Assembly: GCA_965220825.1 (NCBI GenBank)
Contig: OZ244839.1
Coordinates: 682,001 to 746,000 of the forward strand
DNA: 64,000 bases
Reading direction: 5' to 3'
DNA from: G965220825 sp965220825
GTDB taxonomy: Bacteria; Pseudomonadota; Alphaproteobacteria; UBA828
Shown: positions 18,702 to 27,251 of the stretch, one piece after another
How the letters are laid out: the number at the start of each line of letters is the position of its first letter
Position numbering within the stretch: the stretch's first letter is position 1
Notes under the pieces: model-generated
Seen by the model: only the letters and a program-made list of their open reading frames with translations
What the model was told of the DNA's origin: nothing
Database searches by the model: none
Made by a program: the position numbers and the translations under genes

Positions 18702-19142
18702 TCAGGTGACGCCGAGGACTCGCTTCGTGCCCGCAATGCAGGTGTTGTAGATATTTTCCGCGAACTCGACGCATTCCGCTTCGGTGTGGCCGGGCTTGGG
18801 CACGAACCGGCTGTACCACTCCACCGTGCACCGGTCGTCGGAAACGGCCTTTACCTCGATGGTCGCGACATAGTCGTTGAAAGGCACCATGTCGTTCGGG
18901 TCGTCGATGATGTCGTAGCTCGTCACGCGGGCTTCGATGTCGTACTTCCGCAGCCGTTCATAGAGCGTGCCGTCGTGCCCCTTGATCTTGAGCTTGCGCA
19001 CCACGCCCTTGGCGTCCAGCACGCTCTCGGTGATCACGTCCGGCATGGTGGCGGTCAGGTTGTTGAACGGCGCGATCTCGTCCCAGACCCGTTCGGCGGA
19101 TGCGTTGACGTCGACAACCACCTTGGCTCGTGAAACGGCCAT
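18702..19142 (-). CDS. SRPBCC-family (polyketide cyclase/START-like) protein
   Basis: A 146-residue helix-grip protein. The pattern KVVVDVNASAERVWDEIAPF at the start, an internal KLKIKGHDGTLYERLRKYD segment and an ending with an amphipathic helix (FAENIYNTCIAGTKRVL) fit the SRPBCC fold, which encloses a hydrophobic pocket. The ligand is unknown. ATG at 19142 has GAGAGGAGAG just upstream and is chosen over an upstream in-frame start. Confidence 0.8.
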   Translation of the reverse strand: MAVSRAKVVVDVNASAERVWDEIAPFNNLTATMPDVITESVLDAKGVVRKLKIKGHDGTLYERLRKYDIEARVTSYDIIDDPNDMVPFNDYVATIEVKAVSDDRCTVEWYSRFVPKPGHTEAECVEFAENIYNTCIAGTKRVLGVT

Positions 19143-19286
19143 TTCTTGCTCTCCTCTCGCAGGCTTCGAAACCGCCGGCATAGTGGGCGAAAACAATCAG
19201 CGCCGCAACGAAGGCGCCAGATCCGTTGAGGCATTCACGTCCCGCGGCGCGCGCGCCGTCCGGCGTTCCTTGGGGGTGTGTTTCGC

Positions 19287-19883
19287 TCATGCCAGGGGCC
19301 GGCGGGCCTTGAGCGCCGCGCCAAGGGTGCCGTCGTCGAGGTAGTCGAGTTCACCGCCCACCGGGAGGCCGTGGGCAAGCCGGCTGACCGTCACGCCGAC
19401 CTCGGTGAGCCGGTCGGCGAGATAATGCGCCGTCGTCTGTCCTTCCACCGTCGCGCTGGTAGCGAGGATGATCTCGGTTACTTCCGGCGCCCGGGCGCGG
19501 TCGAGAAGGCTGGCGATAGCAAGGTCCTCGGGCCCGACGCCGTCGAGTGCCGACAGGATTCCACCGAGCACATGGTAGCGGCCCCGGAAGAGGTTCGTGC
19601 GCTCCAGCGCCCACAGGTCCGCCACCCGTTCGACGACACAAATCCCCGCCCTGTCGCGCTCCGGGTCGGTGCAAACGCCACACGGGTCCTCGGTATCCAG
19701 ATTGCCGCAAAGGGAGCAGGGCCGGACCGTCTCGGCCGCATCCCGCAGTGCAATGAGCAGCGGCTCAAGATGGGATTCGCGACGCTCCAGCAAATGCAGC
19801 GCTGCGCGGCGCGCCGAGCGAGGGCCTAGTCCCGGAAGCTTGCCGAGGCAGCCCACCAGCCGCTCGACCGCAGGGCTTGTCAT
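19287..19883 (-). CDS. recR: Recombination mediator protein RecR
   Basis: A 198-residue RecR with the helix-hairpin-helix (LPGLGPRSARRAALHLL), a four-cysteine zinc finger (Cys56, 59, 68, 71) and a Toprim domain with EVTEIILATSATVEGQTTAHYL. RecR helps load RecA at single-strand gaps with RecF and RecO. It lies 16 bp after ybaB in the conserved dnaX-ybaB-recR order. Confidence 0.96.
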   Translation of the reverse strand: MTSPAVERLVGCLGKLPGLGPRSARRAALHLLERRESHLEPLLIALRDAAETVRPCSLCGNLDTEDPCGVCTDPERDRAGICVVERVADLWALERTNLFRGRYHVLGGILSALDGVGPEDLAIASLLDRARAPEVTEIILATSATVEGQTTAHYLADRLTEVGVTVSRLAHGLPVGGELDYLDDGTLGAALKARRPLA

Positions 19884-19899
19884 CGACGGACCGCTGCCC

Positions 19900-20223
19900 T
19901 CATAGCGGTAATTCGAGGCCGGGCGGGAGCTTCAGGCCACCGGTGATCTCGGCCATCTTCTCCTGGACGAGTTGCTCCGCCTTTGCCCTGCCGTCGTTGA
20001 AGGCGGCGACGATCAGATCCTCGAGGATCTCGACCTCGTCGCCATTCATCAGGGAAGGGTCGATGGAAAGGCGCTGAACGCTGCCCTTGCCGCTGAGTAC
20101 GACCCGGACCAATCCGCCGCCGGCGGAGCCCTCGACCTCCACATTGTCGAGGCTCTCCTGCAATTCCGAGATGCGGGACTGCATGGTCTGGGCCTGTTTC
20201 AGCATCTGGCCGATATTCTTCAT
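19900..20223 (-). CDS. ybaB: YbaB/EbfC nucleoid-associated protein
   Basis: A 107-residue DNA-binding protein with an N-terminal helical stretch (MKNIGQMLKQAQTMQSRI), a central sheet (EGSAGGGLVRVVLSGKG) and a C-terminal helix, as in the YbaB dimer. It is thought to coat or bend DNA. Its ATG overlaps the dnaX stop as ATGA, so its translation is coupled to the clamp loader gene. Confidence 0.94.
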   Translation of the reverse strand: MKNIGQMLKQAQTMQSRISELQESLDNVEVEGSAGGGLVRVVLSGKGSVQRLSIDPSLMNGDEVEILEDLIVAAFNDGRAKAEQLVQEKMAEITGGLKLPPGLELPL

Positions 20224-21995
20224 TTCGTTGGGTCTCCTTCGGATGGCTGCTCCACGCGAGTCCGATGCACGGCGCGAACGCGCGCTCCCGGAAAGGTTTC
20301 CAGCACCTGTTGGACGAGCGGATGGGCGATCGCCTTCTCGTCGGCGGCCTTGGCCGAATCGCGTGCGAGCTCCTCGAGGGTCGGCGCATCCGGTGCGTCC
20401 GTGAGCGCGATAATCCAGCGTGCGCCCGTCCATTCCTCGAGGCGGTCGCGCAGCAGAGTGACCATGTCGCTGTCGGGAGGGTCGCCACAATCGATATCGA
20501 GAACGCCGGGGGAGACCCGCCTCGGGCGCACCGTCCGCCGGAGCCAGGTACTGAGACGAGGTTCCCTTCGCGCTTCGGCGAGAGCCACGATCTCGCTGAA
20601 CGATGCGGGAGAAGGCGGCTGCGGGGCAGGGGCGCTTCCCGTCTCGGTCTCGACATCGGCGCGCAACGCCGGGGCTGCCGCCTGCATCGATGCCGTCGGG
20701 GCGGGCGCGTCGGCGGCGCCTTGCGGGCTCGGTGCCTGGTCTGGTTGGGTAGCGGCTCGAGGGCCGTTCCCGAAGAGCGAGGTCGTCCCTTGCGGGTTCT
20801 CGGGCGGGCTAGGGGCCGGCGGGGACTTGGCCGCGCCTGTCTCGAGAGCGCGGATCGCCTCCGCCGGGGTGGGAAGATCGGCGGCATAGGCGATACGTAC
20901 CAGGGTCATCTCTGCGGCCATGGCGGGGCGCGTGGCACGGCCGGTTTCCTCCAGGCCCTTGAGGAGCATCTGCCAGACCCGGGTGAGCACCGGTATGGAA
21001 AGCGCTTCCGCCATGGTGCGGCCGCGGGTTGCTTCCGCCTCCGGCACGGTCGGATCGTCGGACGCCGACGGCGCGAGCTTGAGCCTGGTGAGCCAATGGC
21101 TGAGCTCCAGCAGGTCCTGCAGCAGGACGGCAGGCTCCGCGCCCGCATCGTGAAGCGCGGCGAAGCAGTCCAGGGCGTCCTTCACCGCGCCGCGCATCAG
21201 CATGTCGAAGAGGTCCAGCACTTGGGTGCGGTCGGCAAGCCCCAGCATGTCCCGAACCGCGGCCTCCTCGATCCGGCTTCCGGTGTGCGCCATCGCGCGA
21301 TCCAGGAGCGAGAGGCCGTCCCGTACCGAGCCGTCGGCGGCGCGGGCGATAAGGGCGAGCGCGGCGGGCGTGGCTTCCACCTTCTCCAGCTCGGCGATGC
21401 GGCCGAAATGAGCCGCCAGTGTTTCCATTTCGACGCGGCGAAGGTCGAATCGCTGGCAGCGCGAGAGTACGGTCACGGGCAGCTTGCGCGCCTCGGTCGT
21501 CGCAAAAACGAACTTCACTCGCGGCGGGGGCTCCTCCAGGGTCTTGAGCAGTGCGTTGAAGGCCTGCTTCGAGAGCATGTGGACTTCATCGATGATGTAG
21601 ACCTTGTAACGTGCGGAGACAGGGCGGTAGCGGACGCTCTCGATCAGCTCCCTCACATCGTCGACGCCGGTTCGCGATGCGGCGTCCATTTCGATAACGT
21701 CGACATGGCGGTCTTCCGAAATCGCCAGGCAATGCTCACAGACGCCGCAGGGCTCGGGCGTGGGGCCGCCGTCGCCGGTCGCTCCGATGCAGTTGAGTGC
21801 ACGGGCGATGATCCGTGCCGTGGTGGTCTTGCCCACGCCGCGCACGCCGGTCAGCAGATAGGCGTGGGCGAGCCTGTCCATCCGGATCGCATTGGCGAGG
21901 GTGCGCACGAGCACATCCTGGCCGATCAGGCCGGCGAAGTCGGCGGGTCGATATTTGCGCGCCAGAACCTGGTGCGTCGCGCCGTCCTCGCTCAT
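20220..21995 (-). CDS. dnaX: DNA polymerase III subunit gamma/tau
   Basis: The 591-residue clamp-loader ATPase has Walker A GVRGVGKTT (about residue 50), a zinc module with CGVCEHC, the DEVHMLSKQAFNALLKTLEEPP Walker B region and the LSRCQRFDLRR sensor/arginine finger. Residues 1-350 form the AAA+ motor and oligomerisation domain; a Pro/Ala-rich linker then leads to a C-terminal tau-type domain that binds the polymerase. ATG at 21995 is preferred; the long upstream extension of the frame runs into the 4.5S RNA gene and cannot be protein. Confidence 0.96.
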   Translation of the reverse strand: MSEDGATHQVLARKYRPADFAGLIGQDVLVRTLANAIRMDRLAHAYLLTGVRGVGKTTTARIIARALNCIGATGDGGPTPEPCGVCEHCLAISEDRHVDVIEMDAASRTGVDDVRELIESVRYRPVSARYKVYIIDEVHMLSKQAFNALLKTLEEPPPRVKFVFATTEARKLPVTVLSRCQRFDLRRVEMETLAAHFGRIAELEKVEATPAALALIARAADGSVRDGLSLLDRAMAHTGSRIEEAAVRDMLGLADRTQVLDLFDMLMRGAVKDALDCFAALHDAGAEPAVLLQDLLELSHWLTRLKLAPSASDDPTVPEAEATRGRTMAEALSIPVLTRVWQMLLKGLEETGRATRPAMAAEMTLVRIAYAADLPTPAEAIRALETGAAKSPPAPSPPENPQGTTSLFGNGPRAATQPDQAPSPQGAADAPAPTASMQAAAPALRADVETETGSAPAPQPPSPASFSEIVALAEARREPRLSTWLRRTVRPRRVSPGVLDIDCGDPPDSDMVTLLRDRLEEWTGARWIIALTDAPDAPTLEELARDSAKAADEKAIAHPLVQQVLETFPGARVRAVHRTRVEQPSEGDPTK

Positions 21996-22050
21996 CGGTG
22001 CCAGCCTGTCCCTCGACATCGCGGGCGGGACACGCGCCCGGCCGGGAGGT

Positions 22051-22146
22051 GGGAGACCGGCCGGCGACCCGGCTCGCGCCTCGTTACGGCTGCTTCCTTC
22101 CGGACCTGACCGGGTTGGCGAGGAAGCCGTCCGCCAACGATCTCCC
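22051..22146 (-). ncRNA. ffs: 4.5S signal recognition particle RNA (small bacterial type)
   Basis: On the minus strand the block around 22083-22110 reads as the universal SRP apical domain, with the GGTCAGGTCCGGAAGGAAGC core that binds Ffh. The complementary ends GGGAGA (22141-22146) and TCTCCC (22051-22056) close a ~96-nt hairpin, the size of the bacterial 4.5S form. The exact ends are inferred from this pairing. Placement just upstream of dnaX is typical of alphaproteobacteria. A weak -10-like TATGGT lies about six bases before the 5' end. Confidence 0.93.
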
Positions 22147-22242
22147 GACTGCACCATAGCAGCTTTCGGCGCCGGAGGCACAGGATGCCCGCGAATCCTG
22201 CCCGCCTTTGCGACGCTGGGCGCGCCGTGCGAGGGTCGGGGC

Positions 22243-23199
22243 ATGACGGGTTTGACGCGGATCGGGGGAAACGTTCTTTCCGGGATGCCGTTGGATCGGA
22301 TCGCTGCGCTCCGGGCCGATTCCGAATGGTTGGCCGCGCGGCTCGACGACCCGGAGAGCCGGTTCATGGTGATCTGGCGTCAGAACGCGGTGATCCGTAT
22401 GGAGCCCGAGCCGCGGGCTGCCATCCACTCGCGGGAGACGCTCGACGATCTGCTCCGCGACGGCGTGGACGCCCTGCTGCTCGGAGCCGAGACGGGCGGC
22501 ACCGACGGGGAGCCCGGCCCAGCGCACTTCGTCGTCGATCTATCCCATGTGGAAGAAGACGCCTTGCTCGCGCGCCTGCCGGACGGGCGCATGATGGACC
22601 TCCGGGATTCGGTGTCGATTGTGCCGGGAGAGGATTCGGCGCTCATCGCCTATGCGAGAGGGCTGACCTACTGGCATGGACGGCACCGGTTCTGCGGGGT
22701 CTGCGGTACGGCCACGCGCTCGCAACAGGCCGGACATCAGCGGGTCTGTACGGATCCCGCCTGCGGTGCCGTGCAGTTTCCGCGCACGGATTCGGCGGTG
22801 ATCGTCCTGGTTTATGACGGCGACGAGTGCCTGCTGTGCCGCCAGTCCCACTGGCCCGAGGGGATGCATTCGACGCTCGCGGGCTTCCTCGAGCCTGGAG
22901 AAAGCCTCGAAGAGTGCGTCGCGCGGGAGATTTTCGAGGAGAGCGGCGTGCGCGTCGGCGATGTCCGCTATCACTCCTCCCAGCCCTGGCCGTTCCCCGG
23001 CACGATCATGGTGGGCTTCATGGCCCAGGCGCTCTCGCGCGAGATCGTCGTGGACGAGGACGAACTGGAATATGCGCACTGGTACCGCCGCGACAGGCTG
23101 ATCGGAACGCCGGAGACGGATGCCTTCCGCTTTCCCGGCCGGTACTCGATTTCACGCCGCCTGATCGAGGATTGGCTCGCGGGCCGGATCCCCCCCTGA
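22243..23199 (+). CDS. nudC: NADH pyrophosphatase NudC (Nudix, zinc ribbon)
   Basis: A 318-residue Nudix hydrolase that cuts NADH or NAD caps on RNA into NMN and AMP. An N-terminal domain is followed by a four-cysteine zinc ribbon (CGVCG ... CTDPACG) and the Nudix box GFLEPGESLEECVAREIF with the following EESGV. The SQPWPFPGTIMVGF strand is the NudC-specific SQPWPFPxS-type motif. ATG at 22243 follows GGGTCGGGGC. The upstream part of the frame overlaps ffs and is not coding. Confidence 0.93.
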   Translation: MTGLTRIGGNVLSGMPLDRIAALRADSEWLAARLDDPESRFMVIWRQNAVIRMEPEPRAAIHSRETLDDLLRDGVDALLLGAETGGTDGEPGPAHFVVDLSHVEEDALLARLPDGRMMDLRDSVSIVPGEDSALIAYARGLTYWHGRHRFCGVCGTATRSQQAGHQRVCTDPACGAVQFPRTDSAVIVLVYDGDECLLCRQSHWPEGMHSTLAGFLEPGESLEECVAREIFEESGVRVGDVRYHSSQPWPFPGTIMVGFMAQALSREIVVDEDELEYAHWYRRDRLIGTPETDAFRFPGRYSISRRLIEDWLAGRIPP

Positions 23200-23205
23200 G
23201 CGCGC

Positions 23206-24069
23206 TCAAGACTCGCGGGCGGCGACCTCCCGGCGGTAGGGATGGGCGGGATAGACGCCCATGATTCGTACCTCCCGCGAGAAGAAGCCGAGTTCCTCCA
23301 ATGCGCGCTGCGGGCCCGGCTCGGACGGGTGGCCCTCTACCTCGGCGAAGAAGGTCGTCGCCGTGAAGGTTCCGCCCACCATGTAGCTTTCAAGCTTCGT
23401 CATGTTGACGCCGTTTGTCGCGAAACCGCCCAGGCACTTGTAGAGTGCCGCCGGCACGTTGCGCACGGTGAACATGAACGAAGTGATCACCGGCCCGCTT
23501 CCTGTCCCCGGATCCGCAGGATCGCGGGCCAGCACGACGAAACGCGTGGTGTTGTGCGCTTCGTCCTCGATATCGGCCGCAACGACGGCGAGGCCATAAG
23601 TCCGCGCCGCGAGCGCCGATGCGATGGCGGCCTGGGTCGGGTCCCCGCTTGCGGCGACCTCGGCGGCGGCGCCGGCGGTGTCGGCATGGACGATGGGCGC
23701 GAGTTCGAGCTCTGCGATCAGCTTGCGGCATTGCGACAGCGCGTGGATGTGGGAGTGGACGGCGGTGAGCCCGTCGGCGTCGGCCCCCGGGCAAGCCAGC
23801 AGATTGTGCCGCACACGCTCGAAATGTTCGGCAACGATGTGAAGGCCTGTTTCCGGCAGGAGCTGATGGATGTCCGCCACCCTGCCTGCGACGGAATTTT
23901 CGATGGGGATCACGGCGTGTTCGGCGCGGCCGTCGGCGACCGTGACGAAGGCTTCGCGGAAGGTCTTGCAGGGAAGCGTCTTCGCGCCCGGATAGAGTGC
24001 GGCGCAGGCGGCCTCCGAGTAGGCGCCGGGCGCGCCCTGGAAGGCAATCGTACCTGTTCCGTCACTCAT
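23206..24069 (-). CDS. pheA: Prephenate dehydratase
   Basis: A 287-residue single-function prephenate dehydratase that makes phenylpyruvate for phenylalanine. The catalytic domain has AFQGAPGAYSEAA, VIPIENSVAGRV and the essential NTTRF motif. An ACT domain follows (from about 200) with LESYMVGGTFTATTFFAEVEGH split around the ligand site, so phenylalanine feedback is expected. No chorismate mutase domain is fused. The start overlaps the kdsB stop by 8 bp. Confidence 0.95.
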   Translation of the reverse strand: MSDGTGTIAFQGAPGAYSEAACAALYPGAKTLPCKTFREAFVTVADGRAEHAVIPIENSVAGRVADIHQLLPETGLHIVAEHFERVRHNLLACPGADADGLTAVHSHIHALSQCRKLIAELELAPIVHADTAGAAAEVAASGDPTQAAIASALAARTYGLAVVAADIEDEAHNTTRFVVLARDPADPGTGSGPVITSFMFTVRNVPAALYKCLGGFATNGVNMTKLESYMVGGTFTATTFFAEVEGHPSEPGPQRALEELGFFSREVRIMGVYPAHPYRREVAARES

Positions 24070-24838
24070 GGCATTCCTCGAAGGCCTCTCGCGCGCGCTC
24101 GAGGTGAGCGGGCGTGTCGACACCGAGCGGCGCGGCATCGACCAAGCCTACGTCGATACGCATTCCGTTCTCCAGGGCGCGGAGCTGCTCCAGCTTCTCG
24201 CGCCGTTCCAGCGGGCTGGGCGGCAGGGACACGAAGCGCGCCAGCGCCTCCCGCCGATAGGCATAGAGCCCGATATGGTGCCACAAAGGGCCGTCGCCGG
24301 AGGGCGCGGGCGTGCGCGTGAAGTAGAGCGCGCGGCCGCGCAGGTCTCCCGGTGCCGCGGAAACAACGGCCTTCACCACGCCGGGATCGTCCCGCTCCCA
24401 CGGCTCGCGGATCTCCGCGGCGAGCGTCCCGATATCCACATCGGGGTCGTCGAGCAGTGCAAGCGCGCGGGCCAGCAGGGCGGGTTCGATGGTCGGCTGG
24501 TCGCCTTGCAGATTGATCGCCGCGTCGTAATGCCCGGCATTGTCGATGGTCTCCAGCGCTTCGAAGATGCGGTCGGAACCGGACGCGTGATCGGGCTTGG
24601 TGCGCACCGCGGAGCCGCCGGCCGCTTCGACCGCTTCAGCGATTTCCGCGTCCGCGCAGGCCACCACCACGGGGCCGATGGCGGCGGCTTCGGCGCGTTC
24701 CAGAACCCGGACGATCATCGGCTTCCCCGCAATGTCGGCGAGCGGCTTGTCCGGGAGGCGGGTGGATGCGAGGCGGGCGGGAATGAGAACCACCGGATTG
24801 CGTGGCGGCGTTCGCGAGGTGCCCGCGGGATGGCTCAC
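24062..24838 (-). CDS. kdsB: 3-deoxy-manno-octulosonate cytidylyltransferase
   Basis: KdsB activates Kdo with CTP for attachment to lipid A. The 258-residue protein has IPARLASTRLPDKPLADIAG, the LQGDQPTIEP nucleotide motif and the HHIGLYAYRREAL signature. GTG at 24838 forms a GTGA overlap with the upstream gene's stop and is the most likely start; the frame is open further upstream only as an antisense shadow of that gene. It functionally complements the lpx operon at 5-10 kb. Confidence 0.94.
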   Translation of the reverse strand: MSHPAGTSRTPPRNPVVLIPARLASTRLPDKPLADIAGKPMIVRVLERAEAAAIGPVVVACADAEIAEAVEAAGGSAVRTKPDHASGSDRIFEALETIDNAGHYDAAINLQGDQPTIEPALLARALALLDDPDVDIGTLAAEIREPWERDDPGVVKAVVSAAPGDLRGRALYFTRTPAPSGDGPLWHHIGLYAYRREALARFVSLPPSPLERREKLEQLRALENGMRIDVGLVDAAPLGVDTPAHLERAREAFEECHE

Positions 24839-25914
24839 GGGGCTTCCCCGCGTGCCGCTTCGGCGCCGTCGTTCCGGCCGAGAGCACGCTGGATCATGGG
24901 CCGGATCTCGCGGCCGAAGAGATCGATGGTGCGCCGCGCCTGCGCGAGGGTCGAGCCGGCGGCCTGGATATTGAGCATAACATGGGTCGCGCGGGACTCC
25001 CGGATATCCGCGGCGAGACGGGCGGCGACGGTGGCCGGATCGCCCACCGGCAGGTTCTGCGCCATCTCGTCCAGGGGCGTCTCGCCGGGAATCGGCTTCT
25101 CGATCAACATGCCGCCGTCCATCGCTTCCGCACGGTTGCGGAGTGCGGCGGCATAGCGTGCCTGCTGGCGGGCGTTCACGAGATAGTCCCGGGTCTCCGC
25201 ATCGCTTTCCGTGACGCAGGCGAAGCGGAGGACGCCGAGCGGGCGTTCCCCATCCGTCCGTCCTTCCTTCGCGAAAGCCGAATCGACCCGCGCCCGCTGC
25301 ATTCGGAGGTATTCCGAGCCGTGCGTCCGGCCGGTGACGATCGGGACGAAGCCCCGCCGCGCCGCCAGGCGGTGGGTTTCCTCCGAATCGCCGGCAATCC
25401 AGATAGGCGGCGGGCCGTTCTCGGGCCGCGTACTGATGCCGGTTTCGGGAAGCGCGGTGAAGCGGCCGTCGAAGCGAAATGTCTCTTCGTCGAAGGCCCG
25501 GTCCATGAGCAGGAGGAACTCGTCGAGCCGGTCTTTCGATTCCGCGAGATCCGCGCCGAAACGTTCGAACTCGTAAGGCTGATATCCGCTCCCGATTCCC
25601 AGCTGCAGCCGGTCGCCGCAAAGGGCGGCCGTCATCCCGATCTCGGCGAGCAGGCGGACCGGGTTGTAGAGCGGGATCACCACCACGGCGGGGCCGAGCT
25701 TGATGCGCTTCGTCCTGGCGGCGCAGTGCGCGACCATCAGCAGCGGCGAAGGGCAGACACAGTAGTTCGAGAAATGATGCTCGGCGAACCAGGCCGCCTC
25801 GAAGCCCGCGTCCTCCGCCCACTGGACCATGCGCACGGCGTTGTCGAGCACGTCGGCAACCTTCGTGCCCCGTTCGCGGTAGCCCATCAGGCAGAACAGA
25901 CCGAACGTCGTCAT
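24835..25914 (-). CDS. LLM-class flavin-dependent monooxygenase (luciferase-like)
   Basis: A 359-residue TIM-barrel protein of the bacterial luciferase superfamily. It begins MTTFGLFCLMGY and contains AEDAGFEAAWFAEHHFSNY, LGPAVVVIPLYNPVRLLAEIGM and the LQLGIGSGYQPYEFERFG stretch found in the FMNH2/F420-binding family. Substrates range from alkanes to sulfonates and cannot be deduced here. Its stop overlaps the kdsB start (GTGA), but a functional link is not obvious. Confidence 0.85.
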   Translation of the reverse strand: MTTFGLFCLMGYRERGTKVADVLDNAVRMVQWAEDAGFEAAWFAEHHFSNYCVCPSPLLMVAHCAARTKRIKLGPAVVVIPLYNPVRLLAEIGMTAALCGDRLQLGIGSGYQPYEFERFGADLAESKDRLDEFLLLMDRAFDEETFRFDGRFTALPETGISTRPENGPPPIWIAGDSEETHRLAARRGFVPIVTGRTHGSEYLRMQRARVDSAFAKEGRTDGERPLGVLRFACVTESDAETRDYLVNARQQARYAAALRNRAEAMDGGMLIEKPIPGETPLDEMAQNLPVGDPATVAARLAADIRESRATHVMLNIQAAGSTLAQARRTIDLFGREIRPMIQRALGRNDGAEAARGEAP

Positions 25915-25981
25915 GGCATTACCTCGGGCGGATTTTAGCCGACGCCCATGGGCGCAGCAGGCCCGGTATGGCGGATTCTGT

Positions 25982-26971
25982 TCAGCCGCCGGGTCGATCG
26001 ACCGTGAGGACCTGCTTGCCGACCACGCGCCGATCCTGGAAGGATTGGAGTGCGGCCGGGGCGTCCGCGAGCGGCAGCCTGCGAGAGACATGAGGCTTGA
26101 GAGCGCCGGCCTCGTACCATCGCAGCAATGCGGCGAGAGAAGCCCGGTTCGCACCGGGATTGCGCGACGCGAAGTTGCCCCAGGCCGCGCCGACCACGCT
26201 GCACTCCTTCAGCAGCACGAGATTGGTCTTGGCGGCGGCGATGCGCCCGGAGGCGAAGCCGATCACCAGGATGCGGCCTCCCGGGGCAATGCAGCGCAGG
26301 GAGTCGTCGAACACGTCTCCGCCGACCGGATCGTAGATCACGTCCGCGCCGCGCCCGTCCGTCAGCGCCTTGACCTCCGCACGGAAGTCATTGGCGCGGT
26401 AATTGATCAGATGGTCCGCCCCGTGGGCGCGTGCGAGCGCGAGCTTCTCGTCGCTGCCCGCCGTCGCCAAGACGGTCGCGCCCATATGCTTGCCGATCTC
26501 CACCGCGGCCAGGCCGACGCCGCCGGACGCGCCATGCACAAGGAGAGTCTCACCCGGCGCAAGTCCGGCGCGCTCGACCAGCGCATGGTGGCCGGTGCCG
26601 TAAACGACGGGGAACGCCGCGGCCACGTCGAAGGGCATGGCATCGGGAATGGCGGTGACGCAGGCGGCGGGGACGACGGCCTGCTCCGCCATGGCGCCAT
26701 AGGGCAGGAAGGCCATCGCCCGCGTGCCGAGCGCCGGGCCGCGCACATCCTTGCCGTGTTCGGCGACGATGCCCGCGCATTCGAGGCCGGGGCTGAAGGG
26801 GAATGGCGGCCGGATCTGGTACTTGCCTTCCACCAGCAGAAGGTCGGGGAAGTTGACACCCACCGCATGCACGTCGATACGCACCGCGCCCGGCTCGAGC
26901 GGCGGCGGTTCCACGGTCTCGAACGCGAGCGCTTCCGGCGGCCCGAAGGCTTTGCAGAGAACGGCTTTCAC
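25982..26971 (-). CDS. Zinc-independent NADPH:quinone oxidoreductase-type MDR protein
   Basis: A 329-residue medium-chain dehydrogenase/reductase. The GroES-like N-terminal half (MKAVLCKAFGPPEAL) is followed by a Rossmann domain with VHGASGGVGLAAVEIGKHMGA and the coenzyme-anchoring TAGSDEKLALARAHGADHLINY. Cysteine zinc ligands are absent, which fits the quinone oxidoreductase/crotonyl-reductase branch. It is probably a stand-alone gene, 67 bp upstream of the luciferase-like gene on the same strand. Confidence 0.87.
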   Translation of the reverse strand: MKAVLCKAFGPPEALAFETVEPPPLEPGAVRIDVHAVGVNFPDLLLVEGKYQIRPPFPFSPGLECAGIVAEHGKDVRGPALGTRAMAFLPYGAMAEQAVVPAACVTAIPDAMPFDVAAAFPVVYGTGHHALVERAGLAPGETLLVHGASGGVGLAAVEIGKHMGATVLATAGSDEKLALARAHGADHLINYRANDFRAEVKALTDGRGADVIYDPVGGDVFDDSLRCIAPGGRILVIGFASGRIAAAKTNLVLLKECSVVGAAWGNFASRNPGANRASLAALLRWYEAGALKPHVSRRLPLADAPAALQSFQDRRVVGKQVLTVDRPGG

Positions 26972-27200
26972 GCGGCTGGAGCGGTATAGGGAACGGCCCT
27001 CACGACGACCGGCAGCCTAGCAGACGCCGTCACGGCGCGCCAACTTGCGGCCGTGGCGCGAACCGATCGGCGTTGTGTCGCGAGCGGCGACCGCGGTGCG
27101 AATCGATGCCTGACAGCACGCGAAGTGCGACGGATCGTGAACCGGTCGCGCATTTGTGCAAGTTCAGACAGGTATGAGACGCGTCTCTTGAAACGGGGTT

Positions 27201-27251
27201 GGGGGTCTCCGAAGCTGTTGGTGTAGACACATCAACCTCGAGGAGACCCCC
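27201..27251 (+). promoter_or_regulatory. Hairpin covering the transposase ribosome-binding site
   Basis: GGGGGTCTCC (27201-27210) is perfectly complementary to GGAGACCCCC (27242-27251), which ends immediately before the ATG at 27252 and contains most of the AGGAG ribosome-binding site. An inner stem of seven pairs (27218-27224 with 27229-27235, one G-U) closes on a four-base loop. In a transcript reading in from outside, the ribosome-binding site would be buried, as in known anti-readthrough designs of other insertion sequences. The regulatory role is inferred. Confidence 0.7.

Noticed and set aside
21996..22367. Extended N terminus of dnaX
   Set aside because: The open frame passes through the 4.5S RNA gene, and the family start with the conserved KYRP motif fits ATG 21995.
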